This document shows positions 1 to 7,791 of a DNA stretch of 64,000 nucleotides, in pieces. The notes below the pieces were generated by a model, which made no database searches, had not been told where the DNA came from, and worked only from the letters and a program-made list of their open reading frames with translations. A program made the position numbers and the translations under genes. Position 1 is the stretch's first letter. The number at the start of each line of letters is the position of its first letter. The DNA comes from Bryobacterales bacterium (GTDB lineage: Bacteria > Acidobacteriota > Terriglobia > Bryobacterales > Bryobacteraceae), in the NCBI GenBank assembly GCA_016721425.1, contig JADKID010000043.1, positions 216,006 through 280,005 of the forward strand. The letters are read 5' to 3'.

Positions 1-924
1 CAGATCCGTTGAGCTCTTGAAGCGCTTGTCGTTGGCATTGTAGGCCCAGGTGCCGTTGATGGTCATGCAAGTTTCCCAGGGCTGGAAATCGGCTGGCTTG
101 GGCGCGGCTGTGACCACGCCGGCGTCCTTGGAGCCATCGGTATGGCCCACCACGGCGCCGCGCGTGGGGATGCCCTTGGGAGTGCGCTGCTCCGGCGTGG
201 CGTAGTCGCCGGGGAGGCCGATGCGATCGTTGATCAACGCCTGCGGCTGGATCTCGCGGATCATCTTGTGGATGCGGTAGCCATCGTACTTGCGCTGCTC
301 GCCGAGGCCGTCAAACCAGACGATGGCCACGTCGCCGTAGCGGGTGAGGAGCTCGCGTACCTGCATCTCCAGGTAGTCCACGTAGAGCGGCCATTCGGGG
401 CGGGTTGGTTCGCCCTGCCAGTTGGTGGCGGAGAGCTTGGTGGTATCACGAAACCCGGGATGATTCATGTCGGGCGGGGAGTAGTAGAAGCCGAGGGGCA
501 TTTTCTCCTCGCGGGCGGCGTCGGCGAGCTGCGCCACGATGTCTTTCCCGTACGGGCTCTTGGTGATCTTGTAGTTGGTGTAGGCCGAATCGAACATGCA
601 GAAGCCGTCGTGATGCTTCGTGGTGAAGACCATGTACCGTTGGCCGGCTTCCTTGGCCAGCCGCACGAATGACTTCGCGTCGAATTGAGCAGGGTTGAAC
701 GTGGTGGCCAGGCCGCGGTAGCGCTCCTCCGTGATGCCGGCATAGGTGCGCGGGGTCATGATGGGCCAGGATGCTTCCACGCTGGCCTGGGAGTAGGGGC
801 CCCAATGGATGAACATGCCGAATTTCCATTCGTTGTAGCGTGCCAGCCGGGCGGCGGCGCCTGGATCCTGGGCGGCCAGCAGCGGAGCGAAGAGGAGGGC
901 AAAGGCGATGGTCTGCAAAGTCAT
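1..924 (-). CDS. Exported alpha-L-fucosidase, GH29 (C-terminus outside window)
   Basis: Hydrolyses terminal alpha-L-fucose from glycans outside the cytoplasm. The reading frame runs from an ATG at 924 through 308 codons to the window edge without a stop, so the gene is incomplete. Residues 1-18 form a hydrophobic signal peptide ending in LLAA. Next come the GH29 N-terminal signature (YNEWKFGMFIHWGPYS), a KHHDGFCMF stretch, and farther on VWFDG, whose Asp is the expected catalytic nucleophile of retaining GH29 enzymes. Near the window edge WETCMTINGTW matches the family's substrate-facing segment. The neighbouring small peptide gene is divergent. GH29 membership is firm. The natural substrate (plant xyloglucan, host glycan or other) cannot be told. 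Confidence 0.93.
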   Translation of the reverse strand, partial: MTLQTIAFALLFAPLLAAQDPGAAARLARYNEWKFGMFIHWGPYSQASVEASWPIMTPRTYAGITEERYRGLATTFNPAQFDAKSFVRLAKEAGQRYMVFTTKHHDGFCMFDSAYTNYKITKSPYGKDIVAQLADAAREEKMPLGFYYSPPDMNHPGFRDTTKLSATNWQGEPTRPEWPLYVDYLEMQVRELLTRYGDVAIVWFDGLGEQRKYDGYRIHKMIREIQPQALINDRIGLPGDYATPEQRTPKGIPTRGAVVGHTDGSKDAGVVTAAPKPADFQPWETCMTINGTWAYNANDKRFKSSTDL

Positions 925-999
925 GAATGATTCCTGTGCTGAAGTTTCCAATCCGATGCGACGATCATATACAATACGTAACTCAGTGGAGGAATCATA

Positions 1000-1113
1000 G
1001 TGGACGAAGGAACAGTCAGAATCATCGCCGGCGCCCTCGCCGTTCTCTGCGTGGTGGTCATTGTGTTACGGAGGAAGAGCAAGAAGAAGTCGTCGTCGCA
1101 GGACGATTTCTAG
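1000..1113 (+). CDS. Single-pass membrane peptide, 37 aa
   Basis: A GTG-started frame of 37 codons, preceded by a perfect GGAGG at 988-992 with a 7-base spacer, which makes real translation likely. The peptide has a short acidic N-terminus, a hydrophobic helix (about residues 8-23, ending VVVIVL) and a basic/serine tail (RRKSKKKSSS) closing in DDF. By the positive-inside rule the tail should lie in the cytoplasm. It sits between the divergent fucosidase and the SET-domain gene, 91 bases upstream of the latter. I do not recognise a family. The length is below most gene-calling cut-offs, so it may be missed in annotation. Confidence 0.6.
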   Translation: MDEGTVRIIAGALAVLCVVVIVLRRKSKKKSSSQDDF

Positions 1114-1204
1114 CGGATCGGGTTTCCGGGGCAGGCCGAAATCGGGCGGCACCCGGAATGCGACTCCGTCCCGATTCCATTTCGACAGGACTTGAAATAC
1201 CCTC

Positions 1205-1723
1205 ATGGCATCTGTGCCCGCGCCTTCGGAAGAGACTCCGAAGATTGATCCCCGATATACCAGATACCGAATGTCGGTTCGGCCCTCGCCGATTCACCGC
1301 TGGGGCGTCTACGCCGAGGAGTTCATCCCCAAGGGCCGCAAGGTGATGGAGTACACCGGCGAGAAGATCAGCCGGAAGGAGACGCTGCGCCGCGCCGACG
1401 CGCCTCTGAACTACCTTTTCACGCTCGATAGCTACTGGACCATTGATGGCAGCGTGGGCGGCAGCGGCGCGCAGTACGTGAATCACTGCTGCACGCCCAG
1501 CGTGTACGCCTGGATTTTCCGGGGGCACATCCTTTACATGGCGGCGCGGGACATTCAAGCGGGAGAGGAACTGACGATCGACTACCGTTTCGATCCCGAC
1601 GTACCAGCCGTGCAGTGCGCCTGCGGGACGGTGGACTGTCGCGGCACCATCAATCTCAAGAAAGAACGCAAGCCACGCAAGAAGGCTGCTAAAAAGGGAA
1701 CGAAGAAGACGCGCGCCAAGTAA
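1205..1723 (+). CDS. SET-domain protein-lysine methyltransferase
   Basis: A 172-residue protein that is almost entirely SET domain. Visible motifs are HRWGVYAEEFIPKG (residues 31-44), the substrate/SAM motif QYVNHCC (90-96, normally NHSC), GEELTIDY (120-127, with the catalytic Tyr) and a post-SET cysteine cluster C-x-C-x4-C (138, 140, 145). Members transfer methyl groups from S-adenosylmethionine to protein lysines. The last 20 residues are Lys/Arg-rich (KKERKPRKKAAKKGTKK), resembling histone-like tails, and could bind nucleic acid or be self-methylated; that is inference. The 3' end overlaps the convergent enolase gene by 35 bases. Confidence 0.88.
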   Translation: MASVPAPSEETPKIDPRYTRYRMSVRPSPIHRWGVYAEEFIPKGRKVMEYTGEKISRKETLRRADAPLNYLFTLDSYWTIDGSVGGSGAQYVNHCCTPSVYAWIFRGHILYMAARDIQAGEELTIDYRFDPDVPAVQCACGTVDCRGTINLKKERKPRKKAAKKGTKKTRAK

Positions 1724-2978
1724 GCTGGCCCTCGCGTTCCAGCGCCAGCAGGCGGTTGTATTTTGCCAGCCGCGACGAGCGGGTGACCGATCCCACCTTG
1801 ATTTGCCCGGCGCCCGAAGCACAGGCCAAGTCAGCCAGAAAGCTATCCTCCGTTTCGCCACTGCGCGCGGAGACGACCGCCAGAAAGCCGGCCTGGGAGG
1901 CGAGATCGAGCACCTCAAACGTTTCGGTGAGCGTGCCGATCTGATTCATTTTCACAAGCACTGCGTTGGCGGCCTTTTGCCGGATGCCTTGGCGCACGCG
2001 CGCCGGGTTGGTGGTAAACAGGTCATCGCCCACCAGTTGCATGGCGCCGCCCAGGCGGGCGGTGAGCAGTTGCCAGCCGGCCCAATCGTCCTGATCGAGT
2101 CCGTCCTCCAGGGAACGGATGGGGTATTTCGCGGCCCACTGCGCGTAGAGTTCGACGAGCGCGGCGGCGGTGAGCGAGCGACCCTCGGAGCGGAGCACGT
2201 AGCGGCCGTCCTCGAAGAAGTGGGAGGAGGCGGCGTCGATGGCGATGGATACCTGCTCCAGAGGGCGGTAGCCGGCGCGGGTGATGGCCTCGGTGAGCAC
2301 TTGCAGGGCGTCCTCGTTGGACGGCAGCACGGGTCCCCAGCCGCCCTCGTCGGCCACGCCGTGCAGGTGGCAGCCGCGGTCATCGAGAATCAGCCGCGCG
2401 TGGCGGTGGATGTCAGTGATGGCGCGGAGGGCGTCGGCGAAGGAATCGAAGCCGTGAGCGACGGCGAGGAAATCCTGAAACTCCATCTGGCGTCCGGCGT
2501 GGAGCCCACCGGAAAGGATGTTCACCATGGGGACCGGCAGGCTGGCGGCGCGGGGTTGGCGGCCGAACGCGGAGAGGGTTTGCCACAGAGGCTGACGCCG
2601 CGCCGCAGAGACGGCGCGGGCGGCGGCGCAACTGACGCCGAGGATGGAGTTGGCGCCCAGGCTAGCCTTATTGGCGGTGCCGTCGGTCTCGATGAGGCGG
2701 CGGTCCAGGGCGGCTTGTTCGTCCGCCGGCATTCCCCTGACGGCGGCGGCCAGTTCGTTTTCGACGTGGGCGCAGGCGAGCAGGACGCCTTTGCCGTTGT
2801 AGCGGGCTGGGTCGTGATCCCGCAACTCCAAGGCCTCGTACCGGCCCGTTGAGGCGCCGGAGGGGACCTGTGCAGAGGCGGTGACGCCGCACTCCAGGCG
2901 TACCTCTACCTCCAGCGTGGGAATGCCGCGCGAATCGAGAATCTCCAGGGCGCGCAGCGCGGCGATGTTCAGGTTCAT
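1689..2978 (-). CDS. Divergent enolase (phosphopyruvate hydratase family)
   Basis: A 429-residue protein of normal enolase length, with DSRG (15-18), PSGASTGR (39-46), the metal ligands Asp248, Glu291 (SLEDGL) and Asp318 (VGDDLF), the general base Lys343 (LVKMNQIG), Glu211 (DEGG), Lys394 (GQIKVGS) and RSGETED. Two active-site positions differ from typical enolases: the His of the usual SHRSGETED is Ala371, and the Glu of QEF is Asp169. It may be a second, specialised copy rather than the glycolytic enzyme. Its start overlaps the stop of the upstream kinase-like gene by four bases, so the two are probably co-translated. Enolase fold is sure; 2-phosphoglycerate as the substrate is not. Confidence 0.88.
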   Translation of the reverse strand: MNLNIAALRALEILDSRGIPTLEVEVRLECGVTASAQVPSGASTGRYEALELRDHDPARYNGKGVLLACAHVENELAAAVRGMPADEQAALDRRLIETDGTANKASLGANSILGVSCAAARAVSAARRQPLWQTLSAFGRQPRAASLPVPMVNILSGGLHAGRQMEFQDFLAVAHGFDSFADALRAITDIHRHARLILDDRGCHLHGVADEGGWGPVLPSNEDALQVLTEAITRAGYRPLEQVSIAIDAASSHFFEDGRYVLRSEGRSLTAAALVELYAQWAAKYPIRSLEDGLDQDDWAGWQLLTARLGGAMQLVGDDLFTTNPARVRQGIRQKAANAVLVKMNQIGTLTETFEVLDLASQAGFLAVVSARSGETEDSFLADLACASGAGQIKVGSVTRSSRLAKYNRLLALEREGQLTWRASSSFPF

Positions 2979-3955
2979 GAAAAGGCTCTTTCGAAGGCCT
3001 CGGCGGCGTTGGCGGCCGGGCGGTGAATCAGATCAATGGCGGCAGCTCGCACCCGTTGGCGGAGGGCCTCGGTTTGAATATACTCAGCCGGCGACTTGCC
3101 GTCGACGCGCGCCAGCAGGAGGCATCCCAGGTGGCGCATGGCAGCAGGTGGAAGCCACTCCGGCTCTACCACGGCGCAGAGGGCGCGCCAGAAGGAGGTG
3201 GCGGCGAGCTGGTACTGGCGCCACTCCGCCGGGCGGTGGAACGCTTTGAGAAGGAGGTGATTGGTGAGGAACGCGGCGTCAAAGGAGGGGTCTCCCCAAT
3301 GGACTACCTCCCAATCGATCACCATCATGCCCTGGGAAGAGATCAGAAGATTTTTCGGACTAAAATCGCCATGGACGAGAGAAAACCGGCGGTTGACACA
3401 CTCATCTATCAGAGACGCGAAATGTCGTGCGAGTTCCGGATGCCGTGCTGCGGTAGTGCGGTAGTATGGGTCCACTCGCAACTCACCAAAGACGGTCAGG
3501 CCGGCGAACTCCGCCCGCCAGTCGGGACGCCCCACGCTTTCGCGGATCCAGGTTCCGAGTAGGTGTCCAGCCATCTCAGCCCATTCCAGGCGGACCTCAC
3601 CCGCCAGAAGCGGAGATTTCCAGGGTTGGGCATCTGCCGGGGCCACCTCCATGGCGAAAGTGAAGTGCTCGGGTGCCTCGAGAAGGACGCGAGGGACGGC
3701 GCCAAGGGGGAGAATCCCGCGAACGGCCCGCAGGACAGCGCACTCGCGGAAGATCCGGTCCCGGCCGCTGCGCCAGTCCTGCTCCACGCGGAGTTTTTCG
3801 AGCGCCTGTTTGAAGACGCAGCGCAGGCCAGGCGCCTCAACGAGAATGACGTGGTTGGAGACACCGCCGCCCAGGGGGGTGAGCGTGATGGCATCCTGTG
3901 GGCAGTCCAGTTTTGCAGAGATCCAGGAGCGGGCTTCGAGCGAATCGAGTTCCAT
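2975..3955 (-). CDS. Aminoglycoside/choline-kinase-fold phosphotransferase
   Basis: A 326-residue protein with the APH/ChoK kinase fold: a glycine-rich turn (LGGGVSNHV, 28-36), a candidate nucleotide-binding Lys49, the Brenner motif HGDFSPKN (195-202, catalytic Asp197) and the metal-binding Asp of VIDWE (Asp214). The family phosphorylates small hydroxylated substrates such as choline, methylthioribose or aminoglycosides. The substrate here is unknown, and nothing supports antibiotic resistance. The stop overlaps the enolase start (ATGA, 2975-2978), which suggests the kinase and enolase act on related phosphorylated metabolites. It lies 75 bases downstream of the CpaE-like gene on the same strand. 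Confidence 0.8.
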   Translation of the reverse strand: MELDSLEARSWISAKLDCPQDAITLTPLGGGVSNHVILVEAPGLRCVFKQALEKLRVEQDWRSGRDRIFRECAVLRAVRGILPLGAVPRVLLEAPEHFTFAMEVAPADAQPWKSPLLAGEVRLEWAEMAGHLLGTWIRESVGRPDWRAEFAGLTVFGELRVDPYYRTTAARHPELARHFASLIDECVNRRFSLVHGDFSPKNLLISSQGMMVIDWEVVHWGDPSFDAAFLTNHLLLKAFHRPAEWRQYQLAATSFWRALCAVVEPEWLPPAAMRHLGCLLLARVDGKSPAEYIQTEALRQRVRAAAIDLIHRPAANAAEAFERAFS

Positions 3956-4030
3956 GCGGATTCGACGATTCTAATACGGACCGGGTTGGGGGGGCTGCGG
4001 CGGGTTGGCGTAGCGCCTTGGCGAGTGGCG

Positions 4031-5233
4031 CTATCTCCCGAGAAACCCGAACAGTTTGGACAGGGATGAAGCCTTTGGCGGCGGCGCAGTCTTCACCTTG
4101 CCGGAGAGTTTCTCAGCCAGGCCCATGATTGCCTTGCCCACCTCGGTGCCGGGCGGAATGGGCTTGCCTTCCACGAGGGCGCGCTGGACACTTTCGTAGT
4201 CGCTGGGGACCAGGTGGAAGACATCGGTGTGGAGAGCGGCTTCGATGACGTCCCGGCTCAGGCCGAAATCCTTGTGGTAGCGATTCACCAGCACCCGGAT
4301 CTTAGAGCGCTCCATGCGGTTGCGCTCCAGGTAGGCGAGAGTGCGCTGGGTGGATTGCAGAGCAGGCAGTTCATTGGTGGTAACCAGCAGCAGTTCGTCG
4401 CAACTTCGGGCGAGCGTCAGATTCCACTGGCCGTAGGCGCCACTGCAATCGACGATCACCACGTCGTAAAAGGACCGGGTGAATTCCAGGATGGCCGCGG
4501 CGCTATAGCTCTCGTCGATGCCGTGCACGGGTTGGTCCGGGGCCAGCAGAACGTCGACTCCGCCGGAGTTCATCACCAGGCCCTTCCAGATGTCCTCATC
4601 GAGTTGCTGGCCGCGCGTGAGCGCCTCCATGAAGCTGTAGCTCTGCTTGAGCTTCAGCTGAAAAGAGATGGTGCCGGTGAGGGGGTCGAGATCGGCGAGC
4701 AGGACTTTGGCGGCGCCGAACTTCTTGCAGTAATGGGCGAGGTTGCAGGCCACCGTCGATGCTCCGCACGCTCCCTTGGCGGGCATCACACAGTACATCT
4801 TGGAGCTATGATTGCCTTTGCCGCGATGGGCGGACGACACTCGCTCCATCACCGGGACAAAGTGTTCGCTAGTCAGGGGCCGGAAAAGAAACTCCGTGGC
4901 GCCCTGCCGCAAGGTCCGCATGATGTAGTCCGGATCGTTGCCTTCGTGGATGGCCACAATCGGGAGTTTGGGGTCCAGCAGGGAGAGGTCGCTGAGCAGG
5001 GCGACCGCCCAGTCCGGATTGGCGCTGACATCGACAAAGCAGATGTTGGCGCCCTGGTTCTGGAGCGCCTCCCCCAAAACTGCCCGTGTCGGGTATTCGT
5101 TCAGTTCGAGGGCCGGCGAAAACGGCAGGTGCTCCGCCAGCAGGGGCGCCAATTCGCCCACCACCGCGGAGTTCGGGCAGATCAGGAGGATCTTCCACTG
5201 ACCGAATGTCTTAGACTGCCCGTCGACCGGCAT
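4031..5233 (-). CDS. CpaE/TadZ-like pilus localisation ATPase
   Basis: A 400-residue protein with an N-terminal receiver-like domain (about 14-135) and a MinD/ParA-type ATPase domain. The Walker A stretch AKGACGAST (152-160) deviates from the ParA consensus KGGxGKT, as is usual for TadZ/CpaE. LADLDP (179-184) is the switch region. In this family the receiver-like part directs polar localisation of the Flp/Tad pilus machinery. No other tad/cpa genes lie in the window, so it is an orphan here. The C-terminal tail (KTAPPPKASSLSKLFGFL) ends in an amphipathic segment. It is divergent from the LuxR-type regulator at 5369; the 135 bases between them must hold both promoters. Confidence 0.82.
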   Translation of the reverse strand: MPVDGQSKTFGQWKILLICPNSAVVGELAPLLAEHLPFSPALELNEYPTRAVLGEALQNQGANICFVDVSANPDWAVALLSDLSLLDPKLPIVAIHEGNDPDYIMRTLRQGATEFLFRPLTSEHFVPVMERVSSAHRGKGNHSSKMYCVMPAKGACGASTVACNLAHYCKKFGAAKVLLADLDPLTGTISFQLKLKQSYSFMEALTRGQQLDEDIWKGLVMNSGGVDVLLAPDQPVHGIDESYSAAAILEFTRSFYDVVIVDCSGAYGQWNLTLARSCDELLLVTTNELPALQSTQRTLAYLERNRMERSKIRVLVNRYHKDFGLSRDVIEAALHTDVFHLVPSDYESVQRALVEGKPIPPGTEVGKAIMGLAEKLSGKVKTAPPPKASSLSKLFGFLGR

Positions 5234-5368
5234 CAGGATTGCACCATTCCTTGGGACTCCACTGATAGTGGTATCGACCGTACTGAAGGAAAACTTGAGA
5301 GGCTTGCGCCGCGCCGCGCACTACGTTGAAGGAACTCAGCTCGAAAGCGGGCCGAAGTCGTTTCAACC

Positions 5369-6040
5369 ATGCTCAAAGCCACAGCCAAGCAATCCGTAGC
5401 CATTTGCGAGACCCAGCCAGTTACAGCCGAGGGACTCCGGGGGCTCCTCTCAGGGAGCGACGATCTTCACTGCCAGTGGTCGGTGCCAAACCTGCCCGTG
5501 GCGGTCCAACTGAACAAGCAAAGACCGGTCCAGGTCATTGTGATCGACAAGGCATTCGGGCCTCCGGCCCTGATGACGTCCATTAGTGAACTGCGGATGG
5601 CCACGCCGGAGACAGGGGTGGTGGTTTGGGGCCACAGCCTGACGGAAGCCGACGCCCTCCGCCTGCTGCAGACAGGCGTCCGCGGTATCTTGCGCAAGTC
5701 CAGCGACATCTTTCAGGTCCTCTCGTGCATGCGCGCGGTGGCTGGCGGGAACACCTGGGTGGAGGACAGCATCTTCCGTGACAGCTTCACGTCCGGCCGT
5801 CCGGGCCGCAACGACCTGACAGACCGGGAGCAACAGGTGCTGGAGTTAGTGGAGCGCGGCCTGAAGAACAAGGAGATCGCCCTGGACCTTGGCATTCGTC
5901 CTGGGACAGTGAAGATTCACCTGAAGCACATCTTTGAAAAGACCGGGGTCCACGGGCGGTATGGCCTGGCGTTGAACGGATTGCGGCATCGGAATATGCT
6001 GGAACTACCGGCCAGCCAGGAGTTGTCGCAGTCAGCGTAG
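5369..6040 (+). CDS. NarL/LuxR-type response regulator
   Basis: A 223-residue protein. The receiver domain (about 8-125) keeps the phosphoacceptor position Asp60 (VIVIDK) and the conserved Lys110 (LRKSS), but the usual acidic pair near the N-terminus is replaced by CETQP, so phosphorylation may be altered. The C-terminal LuxR helix-turn-helix (about 149-205: LTDREQQVLELVERG, NKEIALDLGI, VKIHLKHIFEKTG) is well preserved and binds DNA. No partner kinase is adjacent. It is divergent from the CpaE-like gene and may control it. No clear Shine-Dalgarno is seen before the ATG, but the domain begins directly after it. Confidence 0.85.
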   Translation: MLKATAKQSVAICETQPVTAEGLRGLLSGSDDLHCQWSVPNLPVAVQLNKQRPVQVIVIDKAFGPPALMTSISELRMATPETGVVVWGHSLTEADALRLLQTGVRGILRKSSDIFQVLSCMRAVAGGNTWVEDSIFRDSFTSGRPGRNDLTDREQQVLELVERGLKNKEIALDLGIRPGTVKIHLKHIFEKTGVHGRYGLALNGLRHRNMLELPASQELSQSA

Positions 6041-6081
6041 CGGATTACGTTGCACCGTTGTGCGAGTGCTATCCTGACTTC

Positions 6082-7791
6082 GTGCGCCAAATCGGGCTTT
6101 TTTTCGCCACTTTTTCTCTGTTGGGTCAGGCCGGTGCGGTGCTTGCCGCTGCGCCGGCGCCAGCGAAATCGCCGTCGGACCCGCCGCTGATTGACACGCT
6201 GGTCCGCGAGCTGGAGCGAAACTTCCAGGGCCTGCAGAGCAAGGCGGATCCGCCGCCCTACTACATCTCGTACTCGGTGGCGGAAGAAGAGGCCGGTGGG
6301 GTGTCGGCGACCCTGGGCGCCATCGAAAACCGCGCGAACTCGCGCCGTCGAACGCTGGACTGCTCCGTACGCGTTGGATCTCCGGCGCTCGACAACTATC
6401 ATCTGCTGGAGGGCGACCGTCCCCGCGTGTCGTCCTCGACCTTCATCCCGGTGGAGGATCGGCCCGACGCGATTGCCCGGCTGGCGTGGATCACCACGGA
6501 CGGCGCCTGGCGCAACGCCGCCCAGCGCTATCTGCGAGTGAAGGGCTCGGCGCAGGTCCAGGCGCGGCAGGACGCCAAGCTGCCCGACTATTCTCAAGAG
6601 AAGGCTGTCACCGCGATCCAGACGGTTCCGCGGCTGCGCTTCAATGCAGAGGAATGGGCTCCTCGCCTGAAGCGATTGTCGAACGAATTCAACCAGTTCG
6701 CCGGAGTCCTCAATTCCAGCGTGGCCGTGGGGTGGCGTCGCGAGGTTCGCACCTTTGTCAGTACCGAGGGCGCGCGCCTGCAGCATGGCCGGAATTTCTA
6801 CCGCATCACGGTTTCGGCCTCGGCCAAGGCCTACGACGGCAACGACGTTTATGCGACGGAGAGCTTTGAGGCCGAGGATCCGGCGCGACTGCCGAAAGAA
6901 GAGGTGATTGCCGTCGCTGTCCGCAAGGTGGGCGGGGATCTGGTGAAGTTGCTCCGGGCCCAGGCGGCCCAGCCCTATGTGGGGCCTGCAATCCTTTCGG
7001 GGCGGGCGGCGGGGGTGTTTTTCCACGAGATTTTTGGGCACCGCATCGAGGGACACAGGCAGAGAGATGAGACGGAGGGGCAGACTTTTACCACCTCCGT
7101 GAACAAGGCCGTCCTACCGGAGTTTCTTTCGGTGCTGTTCGACCCCACGCGTAAGGCACTGGACAAGATCGATCTAAACGGCTGGTATTCGTTTGACGAT
7201 CAGGGCATACCAGCGAGACCTGTTCCGCTGGTCCAGAACGGCATTCTCAAGACGTTCCTGATGAGCCGCACGCCCATCGACGGGTTCCCCAACTCGAACG
7301 GCCACGGGCGGGCCCAGCCGGGCTACGAGGTGGTGTCGAGGCAGTCGAATCTGATTGTCGATTCCAAGAGGCAAGTGACTGACGCTGAACTGCGCAAAAT
7401 GCTGATCGAGGAAGTGAAGAAGCAGAACAAGCCCTATGGTCTGTTCTTTGAGCAGGTTACGGGAGGCTATACGACAACGCGGAGGCAGGGTTTGCAGGCG
7501 TTTACGGTGATACCGCTGGTGGTGTACCGGGTGTTTGCCGACGGCCGGACCGACGAACTGGTGCGCGGCGCCGATATTGTCGGGACGCCACTGGCCAGCT
7601 TCTCCCGAATTCTGGCCACCTCGGACAGGCTGGAAGTTTTCAATGGCTTCTGCGGCGCAGAATCGGGCAGTGTGCCGGTTTCAGCAATCTCACCCGCCCT
7701 GCTTGTTTCGGAGATCGAGATTCAGCGGAAGCCGGAGAGTAAAGACCTGGGTCCAATTCTGCCGCGGCCCCGCATGGAGGAGCGGCAGTAA
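6082..7791 (+). CDS. Exported TldD/PmbA-family metalloprotease
   Basis: TldD-type zinc metalloprotease. The start is taken as GTG 6082 because it gives a compact signal peptide (RQIGLFFATFSLLGQAG). The same frame opens at TTG 6058, which would add eight charged residues. The zinc motif HEIFGHRIEGH (HExxxH) is intact at about 7024. The C-terminal domain carries the expected FLMSRTPIDG and SNGHGRAQ stretches. Cytoplasmic TldD/TldE cleave unfolded peptides or modified-peptide leaders; this one appears exported, so its substrate is open. The stop overlaps the start of the next gene (TAATG), a paralogue lacking the zinc motif, which suggests an active/inactive heterodimer as in E. coli TldD/TldE. 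Confidence 0.85.
   Translation: MRQIGLFFATFSLLGQAGAVLAAAPAPAKSPSDPPLIDTLVRELERNFQGLQSKADPPPYYISYSVAEEEAGGVSATLGAIENRANSRRRTLDCSVRVGSPALDNYHLLEGDRPRVSSSTFIPVEDRPDAIARLAWITTDGAWRNAAQRYLRVKGSAQVQARQDAKLPDYSQEKAVTAIQTVPRLRFNAEEWAPRLKRLSNEFNQFAGVLNSSVAVGWRREVRTFVSTEGARLQHGRNFYRITVSASAKAYDGNDVYATESFEAEDPARLPKEEVIAVAVRKVGGDLVKLLRAQAAQPYVGPAILSGRAAGVFFHEIFGHRIEGHRQRDETEGQTFTTSVNKAVLPEFLSVLFDPTRKALDKIDLNGWYSFDDQGIPARPVPLVQNGILKTFLMSRTPIDGFPNSNGHGRAQPGYEVVSRQSNLIVDSKRQVTDAELRKMLIEEVKKQNKPYGLFFEQVTGGYTTTRRQGLQAFTVIPLVVYRVFADGRTDELVRGADIVGTPLASFSRILATSDRLEVFNGFCGAESGSVPVSAISPALLVSEIEIQRKPESKDLGPILPRPRMEERQ

Noticed and set aside
142..930. Plus-strand frames over the fucosidase gene
   Set aside because: The minus strand carries an uninterrupted GH29 sequence with signal peptide and nucleophile motif; the plus-strand frames are its shadows.
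1803..2852. 349-codon open frame antisense to the enolase gene
   Set aside because: Shadow of a gene with all enolase motifs; Gly/Val-rich, no family features.
2975..3955. Antibiotic-resistance phosphotransferase
   Set aside because: The fold is shared with many metabolic kinases; the overlap with an enolase gene and lack of resistance context favour a metabolic role.
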